Source of the DNA: Linnemannia hyalina
Lineage: Eukaryota; Mortierellomycota; Mortierellomycetes; Mortierellales; Mortierellaceae
Direction of reading: 5' to 3'
Length of the DNA: 64,000 nucleotides
Assembly: GCA_019671135.1 (NCBI GenBank)
Contig: JAHRHY010000009.1
Span: 1,426,001 to 1,490,000 of the forward strand
Positions 44,345-56,003 of the stretch are shown piece after piece; within the stretch, counting starts at the first letter, position 1, and each line of letters starts with the position of its first letter. The notes beneath the pieces were generated by a model. The model worked only from the letters and a program-made list of their open reading frames with translations. It had not been told where the DNA came from and did not search any database. The translations under genes and the position numbers were made by a program.

Positions 44345-45766
44345 GTTTGGATATTACTTCTGGTTTGTTAGATTTTGGGATACAGGAAGGGAAAAGGGGG
44401 TGGGTGTGGAAGGAAGCGCTTTTTCCGGGAGGAGAGGGATGATCGATGGAGTGTTTAAGAGGGTGTGTGTGAGAGTGTGTGAATGAAATGAAATGCAAAG
44501 GGATACTGCACAGAATTAAAATGGTATGAGAAATGAAGGACTGCAAGTAAGGTATAAAAGATACAACACAAAAGGCAAGGGGAATGCAAAGAAGTGAAGG
44601 GGAGGTGAAGAAGGAGTGCTGTTGAGAATAAAGATGAAGATGAAGATACGAAAGAAGAAAAAGAAATGAAAAAAGAAGAGGAAGAAAGGATGAAAACCTC
44701 TCACTTTATAAGTATTTCCTTGAGAAATATTGCCGTTGTTGTTCTTTGAACTGAGCCAGATAAGGGGGAAATGAGAAGGGGGATTCTGGTGTGGGTTAAC
44801 AAAAGAGAAAAGTGGAGTGATCGCTGTGTTGGAAAAATAAACATTAGTGAGCTGAACAACGACACGAGTGAGAGCGGGATAAAAAGGATAATAGGGATAA
44901 AGGAATAAGAGTGCCACGCAAACGATCGAAGCGAACAATTTGACGCAGAGGAGAGACCGACCCACAGGGCTGACGAGTGTACAAAGAAAAAGTGCACCAA
45001 AGAGAAGGTTGGGAATCAGACATCATGTCCTAAAATGAGGGCGTTCGTCGTTTCTTCCTTGACTGAGGTAAAATAAAGCTCACTGGCTGGCTGGCATTAG
45101 ACCAACTATCAAGTCAAGTCAACCTTAATGGGTTTAATGGGTTTATTGCTTCTTCTGCTTCAGGGTATGAGCACACACACAACCGCACACATCATCTTTT
45201 TTCTTACCCTCGGTTCAAGAAGGAAAGGTAATTTGTCATCCTTGTCAACACAAACGGCCATTTTATCTCAGTTTCTTCTCTGTCTTCGTTGTCCTTGAAT
45301 GAAAAAGAAGATCAGCCAAATTGGTCATAGGTGGCTGTGGTTCTGCTCTTACAGTATTCTAGAAAACAACATGCTACTTTTCTGAACGCCTGCTCTTGGT
45401 GTGGTTGGGCAATAGGATAATGCACATAGGGGTAGATTATGTACATATAAGTGCTGTTACTTATATTGTATTACATGCAAGGTGCATCAAACCACTCAAT
45501 GGAGGAGATTTTTTAGGAGCCACAAAGACGTTTTGATACTTTGAGTGAGTTAGAGTAGCGTGGGCGTTCGGATAAAAGAGCGCGGAAGAGTTTTAGCCGT
45601 GACGACAATGGGGAAGAAGAAACAGGAGGAGAGTGGAAGACGAGGGATAGAAGAAAAAAAGCGATGAGATTTGAACAATTGATTCACAAAGGTGGTCCAC
45701 TGGCTGCAGACAGGGGAAGAAGAGCACAGAGGTGGACGAAGAGTTTGATTTTACGCCCACACAGAG

Positions 45767-45816
45767 CTGAGATGCGAAGTCAGTGAGTGGTCGACTGAGA
45801 TGCGAAGTCAGTGAGT
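45767..45816. repeat. 22 bp direct repeat, 28 bp period
   Basis: ctgagatgcgaagtcagtgagt occurs at 45767-45788 and again at 45795-45816 without mismatch, separated by six bases. Confidence 0.95.
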
Positions 45817-46029
45817 CGAGCGGGCAAGAAGAAAAAATAATTAAGAAAAGGAATCCTCGGGTTTGATGTGTGAACCTTATCCGATACAAGCCTAAACATA
45901 AACAACAACAGCGACCAACGCAACTCCATTCGCTCCTCGCTTTGTTTTTTTCAGACGAGAGAAAGAGGGCGCTTTTTCCTCAACATAATCATCAGCAGGG
46001 TACACCAGTGTCCAAGGTGAGCAAAAGGA

Positions 46030-46054
46030 GGGGGGAGGGGGGAGGGGGGAGGGG
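46030..46054 (+). repeat. GGGGGGA tandem, G-quadruplex motif
   Basis: Four G runs (6, 6, 6 and 4) are separated by single A loops. This meets the strictest G4 pattern with one-nucleotide loops. Confidence 0.9.
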
Positions 46055-47963
46055 TAAAGGAATACCCGGGAAAGGAAAGACAGTCTCATATGTTTTCTTG
46101 GATACGTTATTTAGCCATCGTATTCTGTATACATTTTTGTTGCCTGGGCCTTGATTCAATCAACACACACACACAACACAGGCCATGTACGCTGACGACA
46201 ATGACAAAAAAACTAACAACGCAAAGCGATGCTTCTTCACACTCCTTTTGAGGGATAGGGTTTTCTATCCACCTTTTTTGCTTTGAAACCAAACCAGTCC
46301 TGCCTCATCCTTTCTTCCTTCCTTCTGTTTTCTCTTCCCGCCAGCTCTCAACCCACCATCGATCCACTTCCCGTACATCTGTCCATCTGGCCATCTCTCC
46401 ACTTTGAAACTTCTTAATTGATTTAGGAATATCACCCATGTACAGGCTTTTCAATGTCCTGGCAGAATAATAGCCCATTAAAAAAATAGGTTGCATGAAA
46501 GGGATTACTGGAGAGGAGTCGACGGAGGTCTGCCTGCTTGTGAGCAGATCGCTCTGTGGACATTGGACAAAGAAGGGATAAATCCGTGGCCGGTCACCCA
46601 GCGCAGCAGCCACCCCAAGAGTCATTTTTGATTGATACCCTCTTCTGTCCTTGTTTGATGTTCTTGTTGCAGATCGTCCTTTGAACTTGGGCTGCATAGG
46701 GGAGCTTTGTAGAGACGGGTGGCCCATAAAAGTACACCTTCAGCGCGGTTCCTTGCGGCCCGGTTTGCGTAGTGGATAATAGATGGCAAGGAGGACTTCG
46801 AGCTAACCCGCGAGCCATTTAAAAAATAGAGAATGTGTTTTGGCTATACTCTGATGCATGCGCAAAAAACTGCGATGAAGAACGCGAAACGCGTCGTCAT
46901 GGAGGATGGTAGGGAGTTATATCTGGCGAACCTGTTTTGTACAAGCGCATAGTCTTCGTTATCGTACGTAGCTGGCAGGGGACATCGGATGGATTCATAT
47001 TTGGAGTGTCCTCAGCCCACGATAGCTAGGCAAGATAGTTTGGCGGCGTCTTTTTTTTTAGAAAAATGCTCACGCCGTTGTTGTACGTCTTAGTCGTCTT
47101 GTTTTTCACTGGTTCACAATAGTCACCAACCCCCCTTTCTATACTTCATTCTTTCGTTTTCGGGAGATCCATCCATCGATGGAACGATCAAGAGGAAGGA
47201 CGCGTCAAAGCAACTACGCACAACGCCGTAACAGCATCAACACCAACAGGCAAAGTAGGGGGGATTCTCAAGTCTTCTGTAAACAGGACTGTGATGCCTA
47301 TATTCCTATTGGCGTGCCTGAGGATCAGTGGCCGCATCCAAAACAAGAAGACATTCAAAAAACTTTGTCAGAGACAAGCACTGCATGATGTGGGTGATCT
47401 AGTCTCACATTTCATATTTTTCGATCACTCATGTCTGGGGGAAGGAGGAAAGCTGGAAAGCTCAATGTTCACGACATGGCAACAAGAAGAGCTCAACGCT
47501 TTATCTATCATTTCGACCCTTTAATCGGCAATCAACAGGAAACATGCATGAGCCAGGCTGAAAGACTTGTCGGAATGTGACATGAGAGGGCACTGCAATT
47601 GGATTAAGAATGTGTTGCTGAAAAATCGAGAGGAGCGACCACAGATGAGAGAAAGGACACGCCGCATTTTTCAGTGCTCACTTCTAATTGATATATGTTG
47701 TTGGACACTCAACCTCTCTTCTCTTGATTTTAAGATGTGCTCCTGAGCCTTCTTTCTACTTCACACCTCGGTAACCTAGCTGACGGGAATGCCAAGCTAA
47801 CAAACAAAAAACAAACGGTCGCAATGTCGCCGTTACCTCTGTGGGGTTTTTTTGTCGCCCCTCTCCTTTCTCTCTTCTCTTCTCTCTTCTTCTTAGCAAA
47901 CAACCGCTCCCTCTCTTCAATTTCCTTTCTCCCTTCCTCTCTGTAGCACGGCCTTCCTTCGCC

Positions 47964-49772
47964 ATGGCAGGCAGCAGGACGGCACACCACTTAAGGAATC
48001 ACTTCTCCTCCATTCGTCTGCATTCGACTTTGCTGATCAGCACATTCCTCTTCCTCATCAACACCCTTTCCTCGGTCTATGCCCAGCCATACCAGCCCGC
48101 TCCAATGTGGGGCATGTCTTCCGTCTTTGTCGACGGCCGCGCGTTATATGTTCACGGCGGTCGAATCCTTCAACAGAGCTCCTCTCCAGCCATGATCTCG
48201 ACAAGCATCACCTTCTCCCTTGACCTCTCCACAGCCTGGGAGGCCAGTCAGCCCAACTTCACCTTAATGACGACCGAGGGCCCCACGGACTACCTCTTTA
48301 CCTCGACGCTGATTTTGAACGACAATGCCTGGATCATGATCAGTAACGCGACAGGGAGTCTTCTCCGCCTCGACAGAACTGTAGATATCTGGTCCGAGGT
48401 GACGTTTGGCGCCAACATTGTCAGCAAGGACAAGGGACTCGCTGCAGCCACGGATCCTATCACGGGCTCGATCTATATTATCAACGGTGGACTTGAAAAC
48501 AGCGTCAAGAAGTTGTTTACGTATAACAATGTCTTGAACCAGTACAAGGAGATTGGGCAGACTGTGCCAATGGAGAGTGGGTTTGCAGCGTCCTGGTCGG
48601 TCGAACGCAAGCGCATGTATATTCATGGAGGAGTCCAAGGGAATGTACTCCAGTCAGTGCTCTACGAATTCCTTCCCAGCAATGACGCCCCCCTCATCCA
48701 GTCCGTCACAACTTCCGGAGACGCTCCGACAGCGCGACAAGGTCACTGCATGGTCTCTGCGTACGGAGGGGCCAAGATGGTTGTCTTTGGTGGCTTCGGG
48801 AACGGAAACACACCATTGGGCGACATCTATTTCCTCGAGAGCAACAGTACTGGTACCAAATGGACCAAAGGAACCAACGGGGACGCTTCGGTAGCGCGCG
48901 CTCACACTGCCTGTGCAGTCACGAACGACCTTTTTGTGGCCTGGGGCGGAACCCAGGACGGAGTGAACACCGTTACAAGCAACATCACAATCGTCTACAA
49001 CCTCAAGACTAACCAATGGCAGACCAATTATTCGCCACTTCCCTATGTCGCACCCCCAACAGCGACAACGCCAGGAACAGGATCTGGAACAGGAGCAGGA
49101 GCAGGAGCAGGACTCAAACCCACCGACGCTGGTGGAGCTACTGACTCGGCATCAGGCGGATCCAGCACTGGAGCTATTATCGGAGGAGTTGTTGGAGGAT
49201 TGGCTGTCATTGGAATCGTAGTGGGATTGTTCATCTATCGAAAGCGACAGGCCAAGAACATAACCGACAACGCCGACACCGCTGCGTCCAAACCTCGGTC
49301 AGTTCACAAGGAAAACATCAACCTTGTCGATAACAACGGTCATTTTGACGAGGTCCCCGTCACTGTTGCTCCTCCAAAGTACAACATTTTCCAACCCTTG
49401 TCAACAACGTCGAGCGCAGCCGCCGGACCTAGCTACCAATTGGCTTACATAGATCATTACCGACAACAGGAGCAACAGCAGCAACAGCAATATCGCTACC
49501 CCCAGGACCGACAACAGCTGGAAGAAGCGCACCTCAGTACATCACAAACGGCTCCCTTTGCAGCCTCGTCGCCTGTCAATTCTGCCTACACTAGCACGGT
49601 CAACTCAAGTCCACGCCCGGCAATCATGCACAACATCAAGCCAAGGATAAACACGAACGATACCGAGTTGTTGTACCTGCCCGAGACCCGACACCCTCAT
49701 ACCCTCGGTGATGGAGAGATCTTTATGGACATCCACACCCCAAACAGACACCCCCACACCCAACCACAGTAG
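47964..49772 (+). CDS. kelch-ectodomain single-pass membrane protein, paralogue 1
   Basis: A single exon encodes 602 aa. ATG 47964 sits in GCCATGG; the open frame upstream has no better start. The hydrophobic signal (LLISTFLFLINTLSSVYA) ends near residue 40. About 360 residues of kelch/galactose-oxidase-type beta-propeller follow, with ALYVHGG, MYIHGG, GHCMVSAYGG, VVFGGFG, LGDIYFLE, WTKGT, FVAWGG, then ITIVYNLKTNQWQT. A Gly/Ala/Pro stalk leads to a membrane helix at ~404-426 (IIGGVVGGLAVIGIVVGLF) with a YRKRQ stop-transfer. The tail of about 175 residues is cytoplasmic and contains a Gln run. The propeller would face outside. It is the first of four same-strand paralogues. The ligand is unknown. 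Confidence 0.88.
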   Translation: MAGSRTAHHLRNHFSSIRLHSTLLISTFLFLINTLSSVYAQPYQPAPMWGMSSVFVDGRALYVHGGRILQQSSSPAMISTSITFSLDLSTAWEASQPNFTLMTTEGPTDYLFTSTLILNDNAWIMISNATGSLLRLDRTVDIWSEVTFGANIVSKDKGLAAATDPITGSIYIINGGLENSVKKLFTYNNVLNQYKEIGQTVPMESGFAASWSVERKRMYIHGGVQGNVLQSVLYEFLPSNDAPLIQSVTTSGDAPTARQGHCMVSAYGGAKMVVFGGFGNGNTPLGDIYFLESNSTGTKWTKGTNGDASVARAHTACAVTNDLFVAWGGTQDGVNTVTSNITIVYNLKTNQWQTNYSPLPYVAPPTATTPGTGSGTGAGAGAGLKPTDAGGATDSASGGSSTGAIIGGVVGGLAVIGIVVGLFIYRKRQAKNITDNADTAASKPRSVHKENINLVDNNGHFDEVPVTVAPPKYNIFQPLSTTSSAAAGPSYQLAYIDHYRQQEQQQQQQYRYPQDRQQLEEAHLSTSQTAPFAASSPVNSAYTSTVNSSPRPAIMHNIKPRINTNDTELLYLPETRHPHTLGDGEIFMDIHTPNRHPHTQPQ

Positions 49773-51165
49773 ACAACTCACACCCACCAACATAATAATT
49801 TCCCTCCTTTTCCTCTTATTCAAAACAGTGACAAAGATGACAGTTGCTATTACTGTAACAGTCAATTGACGTCTCTTGTGCTGTGCAATGGTCCTCTACA
49901 CCACTTTCACTCCATACTTACAACCAACCTTAACCCACCAACTACTACCCCTACAACTGCGTCGGAGCACAGAAAGCAAGAAAGCAAAGCAAAGCAAACA
50001 ACAAAAAAACGAGAGAAGCGTTCAGACAAAAGCCCATACCCTGGGTCTCCTATCATCACCGACTCCACCGGTCGGTCTATTCGCATGTCAGTCAATTTCT
50101 GGGATTTATCATGCCGGAAGGACATTGAGCACTATTAGTCATTTTATTTTTGCTTCTTTTCGCACGTTTTCGGTATAGATGTGGTTCGGAGATGAGGATG
50201 GGAAAGGAAGGAGGGATGGCTATCCTTCCGATCGATGGACGTGGGTAGGGTTTGTAGGTCGGGAGCTTGAGCTTAGTGGTGGTGTTCGTGTTCTTAGTGA
50301 ATTCGGGGCCTGAGAAGCACGGAAAAAAAAAAAGATTGATTTGAAAAGGCACAAAAAAAAAAGGGAGATGGGAGAATATGTCCCGAAGGTTGGAATCCTT
50401 GTATTGGTCCCTTTTACTACCTTTTCCTGCTTTTGTTCCTTCCTTCTTTCGCCGTTGAAAGAGCCAAACTCACTCCACTTTGACAGTGTTGGATGCGAGC
50501 AGATCCATCCACCTCGCTCACGATTTTGCAAAAAATGAAGAGATGGCAGTCCGATCGTCTGACTATCTCTGCCAACTTAAAATCCTCTTCATTCCACGTT
50601 TTTGCGAACGAGTTGCGAGAGTGTACTTCTTCTACTATCGCTTTCTTGTAGCCAAATGGACCTCTGAGCCATGGAGTGTACACCATTATAGTCTTGTGGA
50701 TTGCTTCGAACCAAAAGACATTAGTAGACAAGGCAGACAAGTGGGGCAATTGACAGTGCAAGGCAGCTTGTGGTAAAAAAAGATTTTTTGTTGTGCACCG
50801 CCCTCTTCCTCGTCCTTCTACAAATAAAAAATCGAAGCAGACAAGAAAAACAGATCGTTCAAGAACAACATGACACGCATATCCCTCCTTCTGCTTTTTT
50901 CCTTCTTGGACAAAGAGTGCACCAAGAGAGGATCGAGAGCACAGATTCTCATGGGCGAAGATCATTACAATTGCCACTACCATTGATCCCCTTCATTTTT
51001 CTCTTTCTTTTATCCAGTTTGCCTCCCTCGATCAACCATTCCCTGTTCGCTCGCCTCTTCTCTCATCCCCCTTTCCCGCACTCTCTCCCCTGCAGCACTA
51101 ACTTGGCGCTGTCGGTCTCACCACCATTCACTTTACACTACTTAATTTTTTCTTGATCATACACC
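49773..51165. promoter_or_regulatory. intergenic between kelch genes 1 and 2
   Basis: This is 1.39 kb with no credible gene. It holds the 3' end of paralogue 1 and a CT-rich leader (about 50980-51160) before paralogue 2. Confidence 0.45.
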
Positions 51166-52854
51166 ATGGTACCTCTTCTACTCTTACTACCTTCCTTCTT
51201 CCTCTTTCTCACCGCAACAACGCTCGCACAACCAGACTACATACCCACACCCTACTTCTTCCTCCAATCCGTCTTCCTCGATAGCAACGCCCTCTTCATC
51301 CACGGCGGCCTCGAATCCTTCTCTTCCTCTGGCCAAACATCCCCTCAAACATTCTTCCTCAACCTCTCAACTTCCTGGAACACTTCCTCCCCCGTCTTCC
51401 AAAAACTTCCTGACGGTGTTACGGGACAATGGGGTTCTGCATCCACACTCCTGAACGACAAACGGACCTGGATCCTCTTCGATAACCAGACAACTATTTC
51501 GCAGTTCGACATCGGTGTCAGGAATCAGCGTTGGGTGACGACCGCAAGCGATGAAACTCGACAGTTGGAGGAAGGGTTTGGGTTTCCGTCGATAGCGGCG
51601 TTGACGGACCCCCGGACGGATCAGGTCTTTGTGGTCGATGGGTGGAATTCGACAGGGTTGTTGAGGTACTTTCCTGCGAACCAGTCGGTGGATGAGGTGG
51701 GTCCACGGGCGCCAGTGACGGAGGGGTATGCGGCTGTTTGGAGTACTGTCCGAGGGGCGATGTTGGTCCATGGTGGGACTGTCAGCACCTCGACGGGAAA
51801 GTTCTTCCCTCGGTCTTTGTTCCAGTTCTACCCTACCAACAATGACTACAACGTGACGGGTCCACCCATTTATGCGCCTCTGACTGATACGGGGGACGTT
51901 CCTCCGCCGCGAATGGGGCATTGTATGGTCGAGGCCAAAAATGGAACCAAGATTGTGATCTTTGGAGGTTTTGATGAGGATGGTGTGGAGTTGGGAGATG
52001 TTTATGTGCTGGATGTAGCGACGCTTGAATGGACTGCAGGAGGCCGAGGGGGGGGAGATATGAATGTGAGCGCGACTGTTGCGCGTGGCTATGCAGCCTG
52101 TGGAATGAGCAACAGCCTCTTTGTCGCCTGGGGCGGCGCTCGTCGAGACCCTCGGTCGCCCGGATCCCTAATCCCTGTCTCCGAGAATATCACCGCGGTT
52201 TATAACCTCACCAGTCAGATGTGGCAAACCACATTTGCATTCAAAGCTGGCGAAGATGAAGACGGCAACGTTCCTGCGATATTCAGAACGACAGACATCA
52301 GCCCTACAGCAACCGCTACAGCCACCCCCGATCCAAGTCCCACCCTTATGCCACCATCGCCGATGGGAGCGATTGTAGGGGTATCGGTTGTCGGAGGACT
52401 CGCATTTATCGCAGCCACAGGAGTGGGTCTCTTCTTTTTTCGCCGCAGAAAACTGCAATCAAACCAAGTTCAGCCAGCATTGTCATCATCGTTGAAGCAG
52501 AAGTGGAGTGACATCTCTGGTCACAGTCTCTGGCGAAATAATCGTGGTGTTGGCAGTGGCGAAGGGTTGGAGGATTCGGGACACTCGTTATTGCGTCTCG
52601 AGTCTGCGAATGGGTCCAGTGCTGAGTCTGTGTATGTCTTGGGCGAGGTTCCTACTCCACCATCACTCGTACACGGACAACATCAGCAACAACAACCGAC
52701 AGAGATGGTAGAAGCAAGAGGAGGAAGGTCGAACAACGAGGAGATTTTGCCACTGAAAAGGAAGGACCCTCAGCTGGTGACGATAGGAAGAGCATTCACA
52801 TACAGAGACACGCCCATAGACTCAACAACCACATCCACCACTTTGCATCCTTAA
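51166..52854 (+). CDS. kelch-ectodomain single-pass membrane protein, paralogue 2
   Basis: A single exon encodes 562 aa from an ATG in ACCATGG. The signal peptide is short and very hydrophobic (VPLLLLLPSFFLFLTATTLA). The propeller segments parallel the neighbours: ALFIHGG, AMLVHGG, GHCMVEAKNGTKIVIFGGF, LGDVYVLDVATLEW, FVAWGGA, ITAVYNLTSQMWQT. Many N-x-S/T sequons fit a secreted ectodomain. The membrane helix is at ~402-425 (AIVGVSVVGGLAFIAATGVGLF), followed by FRRRK. The cytoplasmic tail of ~137 residues contains LESANGSSAESVY (from residue 478), a motif also found in paralogue 4. Function unknown; a surface sensor or adhesion protein is an inference. Confidence 0.88.
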   Translation: MVPLLLLLPSFFLFLTATTLAQPDYIPTPYFFLQSVFLDSNALFIHGGLESFSSSGQTSPQTFFLNLSTSWNTSSPVFQKLPDGVTGQWGSASTLLNDKRTWILFDNQTTISQFDIGVRNQRWVTTASDETRQLEEGFGFPSIAALTDPRTDQVFVVDGWNSTGLLRYFPANQSVDEVGPRAPVTEGYAAVWSTVRGAMLVHGGTVSTSTGKFFPRSLFQFYPTNNDYNVTGPPIYAPLTDTGDVPPPRMGHCMVEAKNGTKIVIFGGFDEDGVELGDVYVLDVATLEWTAGGRGGGDMNVSATVARGYAACGMSNSLFVAWGGARRDPRSPGSLIPVSENITAVYNLTSQMWQTTFAFKAGEDEDGNVPAIFRTTDISPTATATATPDPSPTLMPPSPMGAIVGVSVVGGLAFIAATGVGLFFFRRRKLQSNQVQPALSSSLKQKWSDISGHSLWRNNRGVGSGEGLEDSGHSLLRLESANGSSAESVYVLGEVPTPPSLVHGQHQQQQPTEMVEARGGRSNNEEILPLKRKDPQLVTIGRAFTYRDTPIDSTTTSTTLHP

Positions 52855-53864
52855 CACAAACAAAGATAAAGATATATATAATCCTCGGTGGATTTACCTA
52901 ATGTTGTTCCTGAGTCGAATTCTGCAGAGGGACGGAAATGGCACTGCAAAACCCAAACACACACACACACACACACACCTAAAAAAACTTTAAAACAACA
53001 AAGGAAAGATGCACTGCCCCCTTCATGTTACTAACGCCAACATGCTGTCACTATGAAGGAAGAGCAAGTAAGACTTACGAATGCTTACAGTGAGTGCGAA
53101 AAGGGGACCAAGTCGGATTCACCCGCAAACCCCCTGGATCCGACGATGCAACAAGAGCTTAGATGATCCTTTCGCATGGCTGTTTGTAAGCAATTGGTTC
53201 GTGCGAATGCCATGGTCTTACAAAGAGTAACAAAATCGAGAGCAACGGCGCAATACGTTTGTTCTTTTTTGTGTACGTTCTGAACGCCGAGGGCTCGCTT
53301 TTCTTTTCGATTGGTGACAACATTCTGTTTGTTGTTGTTTTTTTTTGGTTCACTGGGATGCCAGAAATAGGCCATTGAACCTGTTCGCTCTATCCTTTTA
53401 GCCCGCTGGCACAATCGTTTGTGTTGATCTCTCTTGTCGTTACTTTACCTGACCTTTTGCTCGTACCTTTTACCTTTTACCTTTGGGCGAAGGTCGGACA
53501 TGTCACCTTCTGAGGGCAGTGCGAGAAGTCAAGTAGAGAGAAGAGAAGGGAAGGGAAGAGAAGAGTAAAGCGGTATCCTTTATCAACCAACTCACTTTGC
53601 CCGAGGATCAAGAAAAATTCACTCGATAAAAAATCCATTCATCCCTTCCCACCAACACCACCATAATCATCATCGACAACGTTGCGACCGCTGTCATCGC
53701 CACTACTGTCACCACAGTCTACTACCACCAACTTACCATCGCCACCCTCTTTTTTTCATAATCGCTTTTGTACTTTTTTTGTTTAGTCTTCAACAACAAA
53801 GCAGGCAACGCCTCTTTCTCTCTCTTCCTTTCTCCTATTTCCTCTTTCCACTTTCCTTTCCGTC
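52855..53864. promoter_or_regulatory. intergenic between kelch genes 2 and 3
   Basis: This is 1.0 kb with an (AC)11 repeat at 52957-52978 and a CT/CA-rich leader before 53865. No gene is recognised. Confidence 0.45.
52957..52978. repeat. (AC)11 microsatellite
   Basis: Eleven uninterrupted AC units lie about 100 bp downstream of the stop of kelch paralogue 2. Confidence 0.9.
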
Positions 53865-56003
53865 ATGCGGGGGGCATGGCATTTCATTCTTGCATCCGCA
53901 CTCTTGTTTACTTCCCACAACCCTTCCAAAACATACACCCTTGCACAACCATCCCCACCCCCATCATCACCAACATCAACACAAGCACCAACAACACCAC
54001 CACCAGTGCCATACACACCCAGATCCTACTATTACTCCCACTCAGTCTTTATCGAACACCAAGCACTATATATCCATGGCGGGATCGTCAACATCAACTC
54101 TATCCCCTCCTCCCAAGCATTCTACATCGACCTCTCCCAAAACTGGACCACCGCCCAACCAGCCTTTGTCCAACTCCCTGATGGGTACCCCGTTATGGGC
54201 GCCCTCAGCGGTCTGGCATACAACAACACCAAATGGTTGGGTGTCTACAACTCGACCATCTATACCTTTGATCTCCAACCCCGAATCTGGACCAGCTTGG
54301 GATCCTCGGAGTTTGTGACCCCCCGTGTCGATCTCCCTGCCGTGGTCAATCCGGACGATAACCAGTTCTTTATACTGAATGGATGGGTGGATAACAGGAC
54401 TGTCATGGGGACATTGCAGTTTGATACTGCCCAACAGCGTATCTTTAGTCAACCCTTGGTCACGCCTCTGGACGGGTCTTTTACGTCTGTTTGGAGTACG
54501 TTGAGGAAGGCGGCATTTGTGTTTGGAGGGTATACACTTGACAGCTCTACTTCTTCGGTCGCCCAACGAACCCTGTTCATCTACCAGCCCAATGTTTCGG
54601 CGGGGAATAGTACCCCAACCCTCAGGAATGCTCTGGACTCTGGCACCATCCCGTCTGCGCGATATGGGCATTGTATGGTCGAGGCCTATAACGGGACCAA
54701 GATGATCCTCTTTGGGGGGTTCGACCAAGTCGGTAGAGCCCTTGGAGATATGTACATCCTTGACGTCGCCACCCTCAAATGGACCAGGGGCACTGACGGA
54801 GGTGCGACTGCAGCACGCGCGTACACAACCTGTGCTGTCACCAACGACCTATTCGTTGCCTGGGGTGGAGCCGTGCCTAACCAACAGACCAAATTTGCGT
54901 CAGCAGTGAGTCAGAACATTACAATCGTCTATAACCTCAAGACACAGCAATGGCAGACGATGTACCATCCAGAGCCCTATACATCTCCTCCTTTGGTCAC
55001 TGCGACACCCACAGCGTCGCCGACGCCGACGAGCACTGGAACTGGAGGACGACTTAGCCCGACCGCGGTAACGCTTATTTCCGTTGCGGGAGGGATCTTG
55101 TTGGGTTTGTCGCTGATTGCTATTGGATTCGGGGTCAGTTGGTGCCGACACCGGCGGAAGGCTACAGCTGCCACTACTGCTGCCACGACGACGACAGCGA
55201 TGCCGACGATGGATCGATCTTTCAAGGGTGGTGGAGGGGTAGGACACAAAACCAGCATCCACGGTGACCAAGCTGACGGATTAGCAGTTGGTGGTAGTAG
55301 TCTGTACAGCGACAGCGGGTTCGGCGTGGGCTCTGTGCCTCACACATTCCATCGAGCCGAACACTCCAATACCCCTGCTTCCTTCTCCTCGAACGCAGCA
55401 CCACCGGCATCCCTATATATGATGCGACCAATTCCGAACCCTCGTCCACAACTCCCTCCACCTCTTCCCCAACCTCTTCCCTCCACCGTCTCAGGATACA
55501 CCTTCTACGCTCCTCGTCCAACCCTCCCTGCACGTTTCTCCGTCGCCTCCACCGCGTCTGTGGCAGTGGCGCATATGCCACTAGATGGCCACGACCTAAG
55601 CGACGAATTCGAAGAAGACGATCAAAGAGAAGCAGACGATGTGATCACCCCTGTCGACTCCCTCCCCGGCCGAACAATCAGTTCTGGCTCTCGAGTCACG
55701 TCCTCAATTGCCAACGCGGTCGCAGGCTCGAACGCGTCCAACACCCACGAGATTGATTGGGCGTCGTCGACATTTTCGAATGACCTTGGCAGTGGTGGTT
55801 TATCTGTCGGGGCAGGAGGGAGAAATGGAGGAGGGGATGGGGGAGATAAAGTTCAGTCAGGAACGCTACCGCCTTCGTCGACAGAGGTGGATTTGCAGGA
55901 GTACCTCAATTATGTCCAGTTTATTCAGCAGCAACAGCAGAAGGAAAAGGAACAGCAGGAACAGGGACAAGTGCAAGGACAACAACAACTCGATGCTCAC
56001 TAA
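53865..56003 (+). CDS. kelch-ectodomain single-pass membrane protein, paralogue 3
   Basis: A single exon encodes 712 aa. The signal-like N-terminus (HFILASALLFTSH) is followed by a Pro/Ser/Thr spacer. The propeller has ALYIHGG, AFVFGGY, GHCMVEAYNGTKMILFGGF, LGDMYILDVATLKWTRGT, FVAWGGA and ITIVYNLKTQQWQT. A helix at ~401-425 (VTLISVAGGILLGLSLIAIGFGV) ends in CRHRRK. The tail is the longest of the array at about 287 residues. It is Ser/Pro-rich with a Pro run (PRPQLPPPLPQPLP), a type that can bind SH3 or WW domains, and ends in a Gln/Glu-rich coil. Compared with the neighbours the ectodomain is conserved and the tail is not. Confidence 0.88.
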   Translation: MRGAWHFILASALLFTSHNPSKTYTLAQPSPPPSSPTSTQAPTTPPPVPYTPRSYYYSHSVFIEHQALYIHGGIVNINSIPSSQAFYIDLSQNWTTAQPAFVQLPDGYPVMGALSGLAYNNTKWLGVYNSTIYTFDLQPRIWTSLGSSEFVTPRVDLPAVVNPDDNQFFILNGWVDNRTVMGTLQFDTAQQRIFSQPLVTPLDGSFTSVWSTLRKAAFVFGGYTLDSSTSSVAQRTLFIYQPNVSAGNSTPTLRNALDSGTIPSARYGHCMVEAYNGTKMILFGGFDQVGRALGDMYILDVATLKWTRGTDGGATAARAYTTCAVTNDLFVAWGGAVPNQQTKFASAVSQNITIVYNLKTQQWQTMYHPEPYTSPPLVTATPTASPTPTSTGTGGRLSPTAVTLISVAGGILLGLSLIAIGFGVSWCRHRRKATAATTAATTTTAMPTMDRSFKGGGGVGHKTSIHGDQADGLAVGGSSLYSDSGFGVGSVPHTFHRAEHSNTPASFSSNAAPPASLYMMRPIPNPRPQLPPPLPQPLPSTVSGYTFYAPRPTLPARFSVASTASVAVAHMPLDGHDLSDEFEEDDQREADDVITPVDSLPGRTISSGSRVTSSIANAVAGSNASNTHEIDWASSTFSNDLGSGGLSVGAGGRNGGGDGGDKVQSGTLPPSSTEVDLQEYLNYVQFIQQQQQKEKEQQEQGQVQGQQQLDAH

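Larger units (their letters stand above)
44345..47963. promoter_or_regulatory. 3.6 kb gene-free divergent region
   Basis: This lies between the MCT-like gene (-) and the first kelch gene (+), and is the longest gap in the window. It contains a 22 bp direct repeat (45767-45816), a G-quadruplex-forming tract (46030-46054) and a CT-rich leader before 47964. Small frames at 46305-46727 (-) and 47179-47388 (+) have no recognisable domain. No RNA gene was found by eye. Confidence 0.45.

Noticed and set aside
46305..46727. 140-aa minus-strand frame
   Set aside because: No recognisable family, unusual composition for this genome and no splice partners; kept only as a note in the gap entry.
47179..47388. 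69-aa plus-strand frame in the gap before the kelch array
   Set aside because: Hydrophilic short frame without domain, conservation evidence or promoter features; could be a small gene but unsupported.
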